The notes under the pieces were generated by a model. That model made no database searches and was not told the origin of the DNA. It saw nothing but the letters and a program-made list of their open reading frames with translations. Positions 13,407-20,429 of a stretch of DNA of 20,429 bases are shown one piece after another. How positions within the stretch are numbered: position 1 is the stretch's first letter; each line of letters opens with the position of its first letter. A program made the position numbers and the translations under genes. This stretch comes from Candidatus Doudnabacteria bacterium. Lineage in GTDB: Bacteria > Patescibacteriota > Doudnabacteria > UBA920 > O2-02-FULL-48-8. The stretch covers positions 1 through 20,429 of the forward strand of contig JACQJI010000028.1 in the NCBI GenBank assembly GCA_016198045.1. The letters run 5' to 3'.

Positions 13407-15031
13407 TTAACCCTCACTTGTTCCAGCTGTTCCAACTTCAACGGATGCTTGCGGTGCTTGGGGGTGATAAAAAATTCCATATACTTACCGAACATCAGCC
13501 TAGTTTGGGCATCTATGGCTGGGGCGGAACCAAAAACCGAAGAAACTATCGGGGCAAAGATCCATTGGAAAATCATGGAAAAATATTTCCAGCGGCTATA
13601 CTGGCTAGGCTTAGGCGGAAGCAGAACCAAATTCACATAAACGGAGAAGATCAGGAAAAAAGTCGCAATACTCATAATTATTCGGGTCAAAAACGGCAGG
13701 TTCACAGCCAGCACCGTCTGGCCAAATCTGTCCCCGCCAAAAATCAACGGCAACCAGCCTAAAACCGCGATCATTATCGAAGCCGTGGCCCAAAAATAAT
13801 GCCCTTCGAGCAGGCGTTCGGCATACAATAAACGCTTCCAAAGAGGAATTTTATTGCTCTTGAAAAACTCCGGAAAAACTAAAGACATTTCCGTCACGCC
13901 CCACGCCCATCTCCTTTTTTGTTTATATTGTGCGACCAATGTCTCATAATAGGTTTCGCCCAACACCGCGTCCATTGAAACCGTGGTAAATAAAGGCTGA
14001 GTCCTATAGTCTCCGCTGAAGTGAATGAAGCATTGCCAAAAAATGTGAGAATCGTCAGGAATAATGTCTGTCCGCCAAAAGTTGACATCCACCAAAGTTT
14101 TAAAGCTCATGGCATGAGACGAAAAAGTAATCAGCCGGTCGGGACGCGAGGCTTCGACTAATTGCCAGAAGGACGACGAGGTTGCGATCACCCTGGCGAT
14201 TGCCGGAGTATCCCAAATATTGTTGTGAAACATCGGCATGGGCTGATAGCTGGTCTGCAGGGGTTTTTTGACCGTGAGAAAATTGAAACTCAGCTGCGCA
14301 AAATAATTATTGGCCACCGTGGTATCGGCATCAAACGCCGAAACCAGCACGTCTTCATACGGGATCGTCAGCTCGTCAAAAATTTTCTGCGCCTCTTTAG
14401 CGGCATAAGTGATATTGGCGCCTTTAACCCGCGCTTCCCCTGGCACGTTGTCCGGATGAACCGTAACAATAAATTTATAAAACTTATCCGAATAATTGTT
14501 TGTGAGATATTCGATTTTACTGCGGGTGACTTCTCTTGTTCGCTCCTCGGTAGCCAGGACAAAAATCATGCGGTCTTTCGGATAACTTGCTGCTATATAT
14601 GACTCGATGGAAGAAGCAAGCACCGAAACATCTTCGTTCACGGTGGGAAGGATAATAAGATGATAAAGCCTTTTCCAATCCAAATCGCGGTCAAAAGGAA
14701 TCTGATTGATTCTGCCGAGTTGTTCTTGATAAAACGTTTTTAATTTTTTATTTTCGGCTCTGGCCGCAAGCACAGATAGCTCAAACCGAAACTCATCGAG
14801 GTCCGAAAGCTTATTCAAGCAGCCAATCCAGTCGATTCGCCTGTGCACCTTAAGCCTGGCGTAAGAATGCATCAGATGCAGCGCTACGTTCCCTGCTTTC
14901 AAAAACCAATACAGATCAAACAAGATGATATAAACTGAAACCCAAACCGGATGGAAGTATGCCAATACGGGCGCGCCTATCAAGGTTGCCCACGTCAGCG
15001 TTCCCGGCAGAATTTCAAAAAATCTAATCAT
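13403..15031 (-). CDS. Membrane glycosyltransferase family 2, processive type
   Basis: This 542-residue enzyme has two N-terminal helices (about 11-50), a cytosolic GT-A domain and about four C-terminal helices (about 398-490). GT2 motifs are LIILPTVNEDVSVLASSIES (125-144), the metal-binding SAFDADTTV (DAD 234-236), the catalytic base region IIPDDSHIFW (D326/D327) and QKRRW (371-375, the QxxRW motif of processive synthases such as cellulose or hyaluronan synthase). The first 120 residues before the GT domain, with a charged helix (ARAENKKLKTFYQEQLGRI), are longer than in many GT2 enzymes. The product is not predictable from sequence. It overlaps its neighbours by 4 and 8 nt, so it is in one operon (11894-15401). 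Confidence 0.93.
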   Translation of the reverse strand: MIRFFEILPGTLTWATLIGAPVLAYFHPVWVSVYIILFDLYWFLKAGNVALHLMHSYARLKVHRRIDWIGCLNKLSDLDEFRFELSVLAARAENKKLKTFYQEQLGRINQIPFDRDLDWKRLYHLIILPTVNEDVSVLASSIESYIAASYPKDRMIFVLATEERTREVTRSKIEYLTNNYSDKFYKFIVTVHPDNVPGEARVKGANITYAAKEAQKIFDELTIPYEDVLVSAFDADTTVANNYFAQLSFNFLTVKKPLQTSYQPMPMFHNNIWDTPAIARVIATSSSFWQLVEASRPDRLITFSSHAMSFKTLVDVNFWRTDIIPDDSHIFWQCFIHFSGDYRTQPLFTTVSMDAVLGETYYETLVAQYKQKRRWAWGVTEMSLVFPEFFKSNKIPLWKRLLYAERLLEGHYFWATASIMIAVLGWLPLIFGGDRFGQTVLAVNLPFLTRIIMSIATFFLIFSVYVNLVLLPPKPSQYSRWKYFSMIFQWIFAPIVSSVFGSAPAIDAQTRLMFGKYMEFFITPKHRKHPLKLEQLEQVRVK

Positions 15032-15401
15032 TGATGCGGATCAAATTTAAGCTGGCGGCCAAAAAAATTAATTGCACGATTATGGTGGTGAAATTTATGA
15101 AAAAAGATGCCAGTTTTTCGCGCTTAAAAAAATAGTTTGCCAAAAAAAGATTGATGATGAAAATGACTAAAGCAATGGCTGGAATAACGTAAATCAGGTA
15201 AGCCGAATCAATCAGATCCGCGCCATAAACCACACTGTAGTGCAGCACGACACTGTTTGAACCGAAACCAATCTTGATAGCTAGAATCGTCCAATGTATA
15301 ATGTTGATAAGCAATGCGGAAGCGGCCGGTACGGCATTTAGAGGCTCAGAAATGAAAGGTTTTTTGGACAATAAAACTTCGTTAAGCTTAGAAAGAAGCA
15401 T
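15024..15401 (-). CDS. Three-helix membrane protein, first gene of the glycan operon
   Basis: This 125-residue protein begins with a short cytosolic segment, followed by helices at about 27-47, 65-90 and 97-120. The central LHYSVVYGADLIDSAYLIYVIP resembles a small membrane family recurring in Patescibacteria (LHYNIYFGxDLIG-type), known to me only as uncharacterised. It starts at 15401, directly at the edge of the 142-nt palindromic element, and its end overlaps the GT2 gene by 8 nt. A role as partner of the transferase is possible from context only. Confidence 0.75.
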   Translation of the reverse strand: MLLSKLNEVLLSKKPFISEPLNAVPAASALLINIIHWTILAIKIGFGSNSVVLHYSVVYGADLIDSAYLIYVIPAIALVIFIINLFLANYFFKREKLASFFINFTTIIVQLIFLAASLNLIRIND

Positions 15402-15402
15402 A

Positions 15403-15544
15403 CCAGGTACTAGGAATTTGACTTAATTTTATGACCGCTTTAAGTTAATCTTATGCCTGGTCGAAAAATTAACTGCGCAATTATGTTTTGGCTGCGAAAT
15501 ACCCTTAAAAAAACATAATTGCGGGTCAAATTCTCAGTACCTGG
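15403..15544. repeat. 142-nt palindromic element with two internal hairpins
   Basis: The closing arms at 15403-15422 and 15525-15544 match at 18 of 20 positions as inverted repeats (CCAGGTACT..GAATTTGAC). Hairpin A: TTAATTTT..GACC (15423-15436) / GGTC..AAAATTAA (15459-15472). Hairpin B: CGCAATTATGTTTT (15476-15489) / AAAACATAATTGCG (15510-15523), a perfect 14 bp. The stems abut almost without unpaired bases, giving a three-way junction. It fills the divergent gap between the 3-TM gene and the first GT39-like gene. Confidence 0.85.
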
Positions 15545-15567
15545 CATAGCCATTATTATAACAAAAA

Positions 15568-17160
15568 ATGCGCAACTTTATAAGAGCTAACTGGCCCATT
15601 ATTCTGATCGTAATTTTGGGAATTTTTTTCCGCTTTTGGCGCATTGACCAACTGCCCGGAGGATTGTTTCCGGACGAAGCCGCCAACGGCTTGGACGTCA
15701 ACGCTATTCTAAACGGCGACATCCAACCTTTTTACGAACGAGGCAATGGGCGCGAGGCTTTGTTCTTTTATTTCCTGGCAATTTCCGTGGCCCTGTTCGG
15801 GCGAGGCCCCTGGCAGCATCACATAATCTCGGCGGGATTCGGATTGCTGGCTGTGGTCGCTACTTATTTCCTGACCAAAAGAATGTTTGGCAAGCGGGTA
15901 GCCCTGCTGGCAAGTTTTTTCATGGCGGTGTCAAGCTACGCTGTCACTATCAGCCGCACGGCATTTCGAGCCAACGCCGTGCCGCTGCTAAGCATCCTCA
16001 CTCTCTATTTTTTGATTTGTTTTTTTTCCGCCAGAGGCGGACAGACTCAAGAACAAAAAAAGAAATACTGGTACGCCGCCCTTTCGGGATTGTCGTTTGC
16101 CTTGGGTTTTTATACTTACATCTCGTTCCGGATGCTGCTCCCCTTGCTTTTCGTATTTGCAATCATACTGATTTATTCCCAACGACATCGAATAAAAAAA
16201 CTTATCCAAGAATACTGGGCTTACAAATTGGCTTTTGCCGCAGCGTTTTTGGCAGGTTTCGGCTGGCTTGGCTACTATTTTCTAACTCACCCCGGAACAT
16301 TCGTTGGCCGGGCCGGACAAGTCTCAATTTTTTCCCCGGCACTAAATAACGGCAGCATTCTGGAAACATTCATAGAAGTTTTCAAAGCCACGATGCTTAG
16401 TTTTTTTACGGTTGGCGACCTCAACTGGCGCCACAATGTCGCAGGATACCCTTTTCTATCCGTATTCATTTCTCCTTTCTTCGCATTTGCGTTAATTCTC
16501 TGCACCTGGGCTATTTTCCGGCTGCTAAAAAATGCGTGGGAGAGAAAGTTAAACGAGACCACAACTTACCAATCGCTTACGGCTGTCTGGTTCTACTTTA
16601 TGCTTATCCCTGAAATCACGACTGCCGAGGGCATCCCCCACGGTTTGCGCTTAATCGGAGTAATCCCGCCTATTTTTATTCTTTCAGCCTGGGGTGTCGA
16701 CTGGTTTTGGCAAAAAATCTCGGCTTATAGCCGCCTGCCTTACACAAGAAGTCTGATCGCCTTTGTGTTTCTATTTTCGATCTTCATTTATAATTATTAC
16801 GCGTACTTCGCGGTCGCGGCTGCAAGCTCCGATTATTACTACGCGTTTCGCTCTGATTTGACCACAGTCAGCAACTACCTTATTCAACGCAATCAAAAAA
16901 CCAAAACTTACTTAGCCCTAGACAAATTCTCAGTCCAAACCGTTGACTATCTCACCACGGAAAAAAGTCAGCCTTACGTCTTATTGGTTCCGGAAAATAC
17001 TTACCAAGTACAACTTGAAAAAGGCGACCAGGTGATTTTTACCCAAAGTTCGCTGATTGATTCCAACAAATTCGAACAATACCATCCGCGCGCCAAACTC
17101 ATTAAAGTTGAGCAGAACAAATTCAAAGAAGTAATTATGCTCCTTTACGAACAATTATGA
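15568..17160 (+). CDS. PMT/ArnT-like (GT39-type) lipid-linked sugar transferase
   Basis: This 530-residue multi-pass protein is of the dolichyl-phosphate-mannose/ArnT superfamily, which transfers a sugar from a polyprenyl-phosphate donor to an envelope acceptor. The first extracytoplasmic loop carries the acidic pair in LPGGLFPDEAANGLDVNAIL (D36, E37), then NGREALFFYFLA (60-71). About ten to eleven helices follow, with a roughly 110-residue C-terminal soluble domain from about 420. A TATTAT (15554-15559) ends 8 nt before the ATG, so the transcript may be almost leaderless; the -35 is unclear. It overlaps the next gene by ATGA. Acceptor unknown. Confidence 0.88.
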   Translation: MRNFIRANWPIILIVILGIFFRFWRIDQLPGGLFPDEAANGLDVNAILNGDIQPFYERGNGREALFFYFLAISVALFGRGPWQHHIISAGFGLLAVVATYFLTKRMFGKRVALLASFFMAVSSYAVTISRTAFRANAVPLLSILTLYFLICFFSARGGQTQEQKKKYWYAALSGLSFALGFYTYISFRMLLPLLFVFAIILIYSQRHRIKKLIQEYWAYKLAFAAAFLAGFGWLGYYFLTHPGTFVGRAGQVSIFSPALNNGSILETFIEVFKATMLSFFTVGDLNWRHNVAGYPFLSVFISPFFAFALILCTWAIFRLLKNAWERKLNETTTYQSLTAVWFYFMLIPEITTAEGIPHGLRLIGVIPPIFILSAWGVDWFWQKISAYSRLPYTRSLIAFVFLFSIFIYNYYAYFAVAAASSDYYYAFRSDLTTVSNYLIQRNQKTKTYLALDKFSVQTVDYLTTEKSQPYVLLVPENTYQVQLEKGDQVIFTQSSLIDSNKFEQYHPRAKLIKVEQNKFKEVIMLLYEQL

Positions 17161-18620
17161 GACTCGCAGTAATTCTTATTTTGGGCGCGCTGCTTCGGCT
17201 TTACCACAATACGGCAGTCGCGTTGTGGCACGACGAAGCGTTTTCCGCATTATATACCCGCGACTACGGTTGGGGTGAAATGATGTATCGGATTGGACTG
17301 GATGTCCATCCGCCGCTTTACTACATTCTGCTGAAATTTTGGACTCTGATCTTTGGCCACTCTTTGATTTCTCTTCGCGGCCTTTCAATTCTGCTTGGAG
17401 TCCTGACAATTTGGATAGGCTATGTTTTGGTCAAAAAAATATCCGGCAGCGAGAAATTCGCACTGTATGCCGGACTGCTGCTTGCGCTAAACCCCTTCCA
17501 AATCCAGTATTCGCTAGAGGCCAGAATGTATACGTTAGGCACTTTTTTGGTTCTGGCTTCCAGCTATTTGCTGCTTAAGGCGCTCGAAACCAACCAGCGA
17601 AAGTATTGGATTTGGTACGCGGTTGCCGCGGCAGCCTCTCTCTATACCCACTACTTTCTGTTTTTTTCCGTGGCGGCGCAAATACTTTACCTTATCTACG
17701 TCTTGGCCAAATCAGAAAAATTTTCTTTGTCCTTAATCAAAAGTCAAAAATTTATCAACGCGGCAATTGCAGGAGCGGTAATGCTTATTCTCTACCTGCC
17801 TTGGATTCCGACGTTTATTGTCCAGAATCAGCGAGTGGCGGCCTCCTACTGGATACCGCCGATGGACCGCTGGTCGATCCCAAGCACAATTTGGAAAATG
17901 GCCGTGGGCGGACAAGGCACGAACCGCTTTATGCTGTCCGTTGCCACCCTGATAGCCGCCTATCTCATTTACTATTATTTCAAAAAAACGAAAGAAGACT
18001 CAAGGGTACTGGTTTTACTAAGCCTGTTGGTCCCATTCATCGGCTCAATCCTCATCTCGCTTAAGACCGCTATTTTCTTGGAGCGGTACTTCGTGTTTGC
18101 GGCTTTGTTCCTTATAATCATCCTGGCCGTACTGATCATGCAAATTCAGACATACGTGGTGAGGAGAACGCTGGCCGCTCTTTTAGTCGTCTTCTCACTC
18201 GTGGCATTTTTCAAAAATTGGCAAGACCTGGACGTCGCCAAAAAACCCGGCATGACCAAAGCCGCCGAACTAGTAAATGAACAGTCCACAAAAAGCGACC
18301 AAATTTACGTCGGCTCTAGCTTCGTATACTTTACCTTCAAGTACTACAACCAGACTGGCATCGCGCCAAAACTTTATTCTGCCGGGAGCTTGGAAACTAT
18401 CCCTCACTTTTCCGGCACCGCGCTACTGACCAACGACGACCTCATCCTTGATTTCAATCAAGCCAAAAAAAATCAGACCATTTGGCTCGTCTGGACCACT
18501 GGATTTGGCTCAAGTAAGCCTAATGTTCCTGGCAACTGGAGCAGAATTTCCGAATCCGAATACGAGGATGCTCCCGGATTCAAAGGGAATATAGTGGTCA
18601 CGCGATACCGCGTGAACTAA
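17157..18620 (+). CDS. Second PMT/ArnT-like (GT39-type) transferase
   Basis: This 487-residue membrane enzyme is related to its upstream partner but clearly distinct. Loop-1 motifs are VALWHDEAFS (D26, E27) and GLDVHPPLYYILLKF (48-62), the pattern of the PMT_2 superfamily. Then come NPFQIQYSLEARMYTLGTFL and ASLYTHYFLFFSVA. A C-terminal soluble domain starts near residue 365 and ends TRYRVN. The cytosolic loop LIKSQKF is encoded by two TCAAAA heptads (17737-17750). Translation is coupled to the first transferase (ATGA), so the two may act in sequence on one glycan or form a pair. Donor and acceptor sugars are not predictable. Confidence 0.88.
   Translation: MRLAVILILGALLRLYHNTAVALWHDEAFSALYTRDYGWGEMMYRIGLDVHPPLYYILLKFWTLIFGHSLISLRGLSILLGVLTIWIGYVLVKKISGSEKFALYAGLLLALNPFQIQYSLEARMYTLGTFLVLASSYLLLKALETNQRKYWIWYAVAAAASLYTHYFLFFSVAAQILYLIYVLAKSEKFSLSLIKSQKFINAAIAGAVMLILYLPWIPTFIVQNQRVAASYWIPPMDRWSIPSTIWKMAVGGQGTNRFMLSVATLIAAYLIYYYFKKTKEDSRVLVLLSLLVPFIGSILISLKTAIFLERYFVFAALFLIIILAVLIMQIQTYVVRRTLAALLVVFSLVAFFKNWQDLDVAKKPGMTKAAELVNEQSTKSDQIYVGSSFVYFTFKYYNQTGIAPKLYSAGSLETIPHFSGTALLTNDDLILDFNQAKKNQTIWLVWTTGFGSSKPNVPGNWSRISESEYEDAPGFKGNIVVTRYRVN
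18598..18615. other. 7-bp perfect hairpin at the end of the second transferase gene
   Basis: TCACGCG-ATAC-CGCGTGA lies over codons for TRYRV just before the stop. No T-tract follows. It may add to the structure of the adjacent repeat element. Confidence 0.35.
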
Positions 18621-18635
18621 CTCTATCTTGCATAA

Positions 18636-18743
18636 GGCGAGGCGTAGTTGCAAAACTAGCCTGCGGAGCGCGACGGCGCGAAGCAAGCAGGCCGCAAATT
18701 CAGCAGAATTTGCGGCCGATAGTTTTGCAATCTATGCCGAGCC
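18636..18743. repeat. Structured palindromic element, copy 2 (108 nt)
   Basis: It aligns with 10403-10509 over the full length, with eight substitutions and one inserted base (about 92% identity). Paired changes keep the stems: GCAC/GTGC in copy 1 is GCGC/GCGC here, and GGCTG/CAGCC is GGCCG/CGGCC. The right-hand hairpin is a perfect 12-bp stem with loop AGCA. The right end overlaps the kinase gene and provides its codons Gly-Ser-Ala and TAG stop (18743-18732 on the minus strand). Confidence 0.92.
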
Positions 18744-19421
18744 TATTACCGTGCCTACAAACTTTTTTCCATTAAAATAATTTTCCAAATTTTTTAAATT
18801 GCGGCCGTTTAGAATCACTGTTTTTATTCCGGCCTTTTCCGCGATCCAAGATACCGAAGAGTCGAAGGGTTTATGCTGTCCTGGACCCCTGGAAGTTCCA
18901 AATTGGGTTCTAAATTGCTTCCAGGTCATCTGAGGAATTAGTTTGGCGCTTTTAAATTTCCTGGGATCTCGATCAAAAACTCCGTCAACGTTGGTCAGGT
19001 TGATGATTGTTTTGATCCCCAGCTTCTTGGCAAACAAAACAGTACTGGAGTCAGAAGACCCGCCAGGCTTAATGCCGCCGACTGCCACGACTATCCGATC
19101 CGGTTTGCCCCACTTAAAATTACGAAAAGTCATAATTGGCGCATACTTTTTCGCGCCCAGCGCCCATCGAACCAAGTGCGCGTGAAATCGATTGGTTTCG
19201 ATTCCCAGCCAATCTTGCGCTTCCGCAGGGGCTTGCGTCACTACTCTAAGCGCTTGCTGATATTTACGGGCAGTGGATCCGCCGCCGGGAAGAACTAAGA
19301 ATTGTTTGCCCCTTTTAACTTGCACGCCAATGATCTTTTTGAAATTAACCAAAAACTTCGTATCAATTTCCTTCGGTACGATTAGCGACCCTCCCAAAGA
19401 AATCACATAGCGTTCACTCAT
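18732..19421 (-). CDS. pyrH: Amino-acid kinase family protein, UMP kinase-like
   Basis: This 229-residue cytosolic kinase probably makes UDP from UMP. Fold motifs are VISLGGSLIVPKE (6-18), LVLPGGGSTARKYQ (42-55), VAVGGIKPGGSSDSSTVLFAKKLG (112-135) and NLTNVDGVFDRDPRKF (141-156). The length and the GGxxPGxSSDS form are closer to archaeal-type UMP kinases than to the usual bacterial hexameric PyrH. Another member of the superfamily is possible, so the symbol is tentative. The last three residues and the stop come from the palindromic repeat. The start overlaps the ftsQ end by 8 nt (ATGAGTGA), suggesting coupling. Confidence 0.78.
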   Translation of the reverse strand: MSERYVISLGGSLIVPKEIDTKFLVNFKKIIGVQVKRGKQFLVLPGGGSTARKYQQALRVVTQAPAEAQDWLGIETNRFHAHLVRWALGAKKYAPIMTFRNFKWGKPDRIVVAVGGIKPGGSSDSSTVLFAKKLGIKTIINLTNVDGVFDRDPRKFKSAKLIPQMTWKQFRTQFGTSRGPGQHKPFDSSVSWIAEKAGIKTVILNGRNLKNLENYFNGKKFVGTVIGSA

Positions 19422-20346
19422 AGGCCTGGGACGAGCACGGGCTGTTTTTAAAGCAATAATAAATCCATTTTTCTGAGCGCATATCGATATAAGCCAAGCG
19501 GCCCTTATCTTTCGGAGTAATATGTTTGTTCAAAACTAAAGAGAGGCTATTAAGCTGCGTGCTTACCGAGCGGTTGATGTCAAAAAAAACCGTCCAACCG
19601 CTGTCAGTGCCAAATTGCGTTTCGTAAGTGGTCTTGGAGGAAATTTTTACTGATGTAATCTCCGGCTCCATCTTGCCAGGCCAAGCGCGGTACATCGAAA
19701 GAATAAACGCGACCAATTTAGGGTTACTGAGCACTTCCCCGACCACCATTTCATCGTCCTGGCTCTGGTCGATCACCTCAAACAGTTCTTTGTTTTCATC
19801 CGCGTTGAGTTGCTTGAGCACCACCCCTTCTTCGTCTACCAGAAACTTGCGGTCTTTGACTGCCAAAACGAACCCCGGATTGCGCTCAGTGATTTCTATC
19901 TCAATCTTGTCTGGCCATTTTCTGTTGACTTTCACAACTTCCCTCACTTCCGGTATTGAACTAGTCAACAGCTTGTTCAGTCGACCGTGAGTCATCAAAA
20001 AATAATGATTCTTTTTGACAAAAAAAACACGGTTATTGGAATTGGTATCCAAGACCCCGTTCACCGCTTCTTGCGTCACTTGACTGTTTCCGCTCAAGAC
20101 CGCCTCGGATATCAGCAGTTTATCGGAAATAACAAGATAATACAATGCGATAAGGACTACCAGGCTGCCCAGCACTTTGATTTTTCGGGAACTAAGTGAT
20201 GGAAGAAGCAGTCTGTGAAAAAAATTAACTCGAGACGGGCCAAAAGCTCGCTTATAGCTGGATGCTTCTTTCAGCCGCATACGGAAGCTGGGAGACCCAA
20301 ACCTCCTCCGGGGTTCTAGTTTTCTTCTGTGCTTGGAAAAAATCAT
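19414..20346 (-). CDS. ftsQ: Cell division protein FtsQ/DivIB
   Basis: This 310-residue single-pass division protein links early and late divisome components. It has a long basic cytosolic N-terminus (about 1-53, KHRRKLEPRRRF), one membrane helix (about 56-74, IKVLGSLVVLIALYYLVI) and a POTRA domain (SEAVLSGNSQVTQEAV... EVREVVKVNRKWPDKIEIEITERNPGFVL). The beta domain ends near SVSTQLNSLSLVLNKHITP and KGRLAYIDMRSEKWIYYCF. The order POTRA, then RKWPDxIxIxIxERxP, is diagnostic. ftsA and ftsZ, its usual neighbours, are not in the window; the next gene is the kinase, overlapped by 8 nt. The upstream region holds ATTAGTAA/ATTCGTA words shared with rplU. Confidence 0.9.
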   Translation of the reverse strand: MIFSKHRRKLEPRRRFGSPSFRMRLKEASSYKRAFGPSRVNFFHRLLLPSLSSRKIKVLGSLVVLIALYYLVISDKLLISEAVLSGNSQVTQEAVNGVLDTNSNNRVFFVKKNHYFLMTHGRLNKLLTSSIPEVREVVKVNRKWPDKIEIEITERNPGFVLAVKDRKFLVDEEGVVLKQLNADENKELFEVIDQSQDDEMVVGEVLSNPKLVAFILSMYRAWPGKMEPEITSVKISSKTTYETQFGTDSGWTVFFDINRSVSTQLNSLSLVLNKHITPKDKGRLAYIDMRSEKWIYYCFKNSPCSSQAYE

Positions 20347-20429
20347 AAACTTTACTAATTACGAATGTTTACTAATATACAAATCCAAAGAGTAATCTAT
20401 TGGTAAATCCGTACTGATTAGTAATTCGT
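20347..20429 (-). promoter_or_regulatory. ftsQ: ftsQ upstream region with ATTAGTAA/ATTCGTAA words
   Basis: Reading toward ftsQ: ACGAATTACTAATCAGTAC at the window edge, TATATTAGTAAACATTCGTAA (about 20380-20360), then TTAGTAAAG next to the ATG. ATATTAGTAAA is identical to the rplU upstream word. No convincing -35/-10 pair or ribosome binding site is visible. The region is cut by the window end. Confidence 0.4.

Noticed and set aside
12537..14602. Long + strand ORFs opposite the glycosyltransferase genes
   Set aside because: They are shadows of well-supported minus-strand coding sequence and show no recognisable protein features.
10403..18743. CRISPR array or rho-independent terminators as explanation for the repeated element
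   Set aside because: There are only two distant copies with no spacer pattern, and no T-tract follows either copy.

Overview
The window most probably comes from a Candidate Phyla Radiation (Patescibacteria) genome or a close relative. The signs are compact operons with 4- and 8-nt gene overlaps, many small membrane proteins of unknown function, membrane glycosyltransferases of the types common in that group, and A-rich heptad repeats inside coding sequence. This is inferred from protein style, not from a marker-gene tree. UGA acts as a stop in the ATGA junctions, so the code is the standard bacterial one.

Layout. 1-690 is the C-terminal part of the replicative helicase DnaB. 695-1707 holds three small genes on the + strand, one with a near-consensus promoter placed so that its mRNA should be leaderless. 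1709-2320 is a GC- and Arg-rich unit of two small minus-strand ORFs. It starts at a nearly symmetric divergent promoter shared with recR (2321-2938). recR converges on rplU (L21) at a shared bidirectional terminator.

3356-8465 is a metal (probably copper) resistance island. Four overlapping or tightly spaced minus-strand genes encode a DUF5676-type membrane protein, an exported Cys/His-cluster protein, a YibE/F-like membrane protein and a CopB-type P1B ATPase. They lie downstream of a CsoR/RcnR-family repressor gene. Two G/C-tract operator candidates with A/T inverted-repeat arms sit in front of the repressor gene and in front of the operon.

8082-11904 (+) looks like an envelope redox and copper-handling module: a small membrane protein, a DUF1573 protein, a CcdA/DsbD-like electron conduit, a CPxC membrane protein, a membrane-anchored WCGHC thioredoxin, a DoxX-family protein and a Met-rich exported protein. 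The likely logic is that the ATPase exports the metal while the CcdA/thioredoxin pair supplies reductant to thiols outside the membrane.

11894-18620 is an envelope glycan region: a DUF192 protein, a polyprenyl-phosphate glycosyl-1-phosphate transferase, a family-2 membrane glycosyltransferase, a 3-TM protein and two PMT/ArnT-like (GT39-type) transferases. 18732-20346 carries a UMP-kinase-like amino-acid kinase and ftsQ.

The most unusual content is a set of structured palindromic intergenic elements. A 107/108-nt element is present twice (10403-10509 and 18636-18743), about 92% identical, with paired (compensatory) changes in two internal stems. An unrelated 142-nt element (15403-15544) has the same plan of a closing stem around two hairpins. 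A 95-nt long hairpin lies at 9046-9140. One copy of the repeated element supplies the last codons and stop of the kinase gene.
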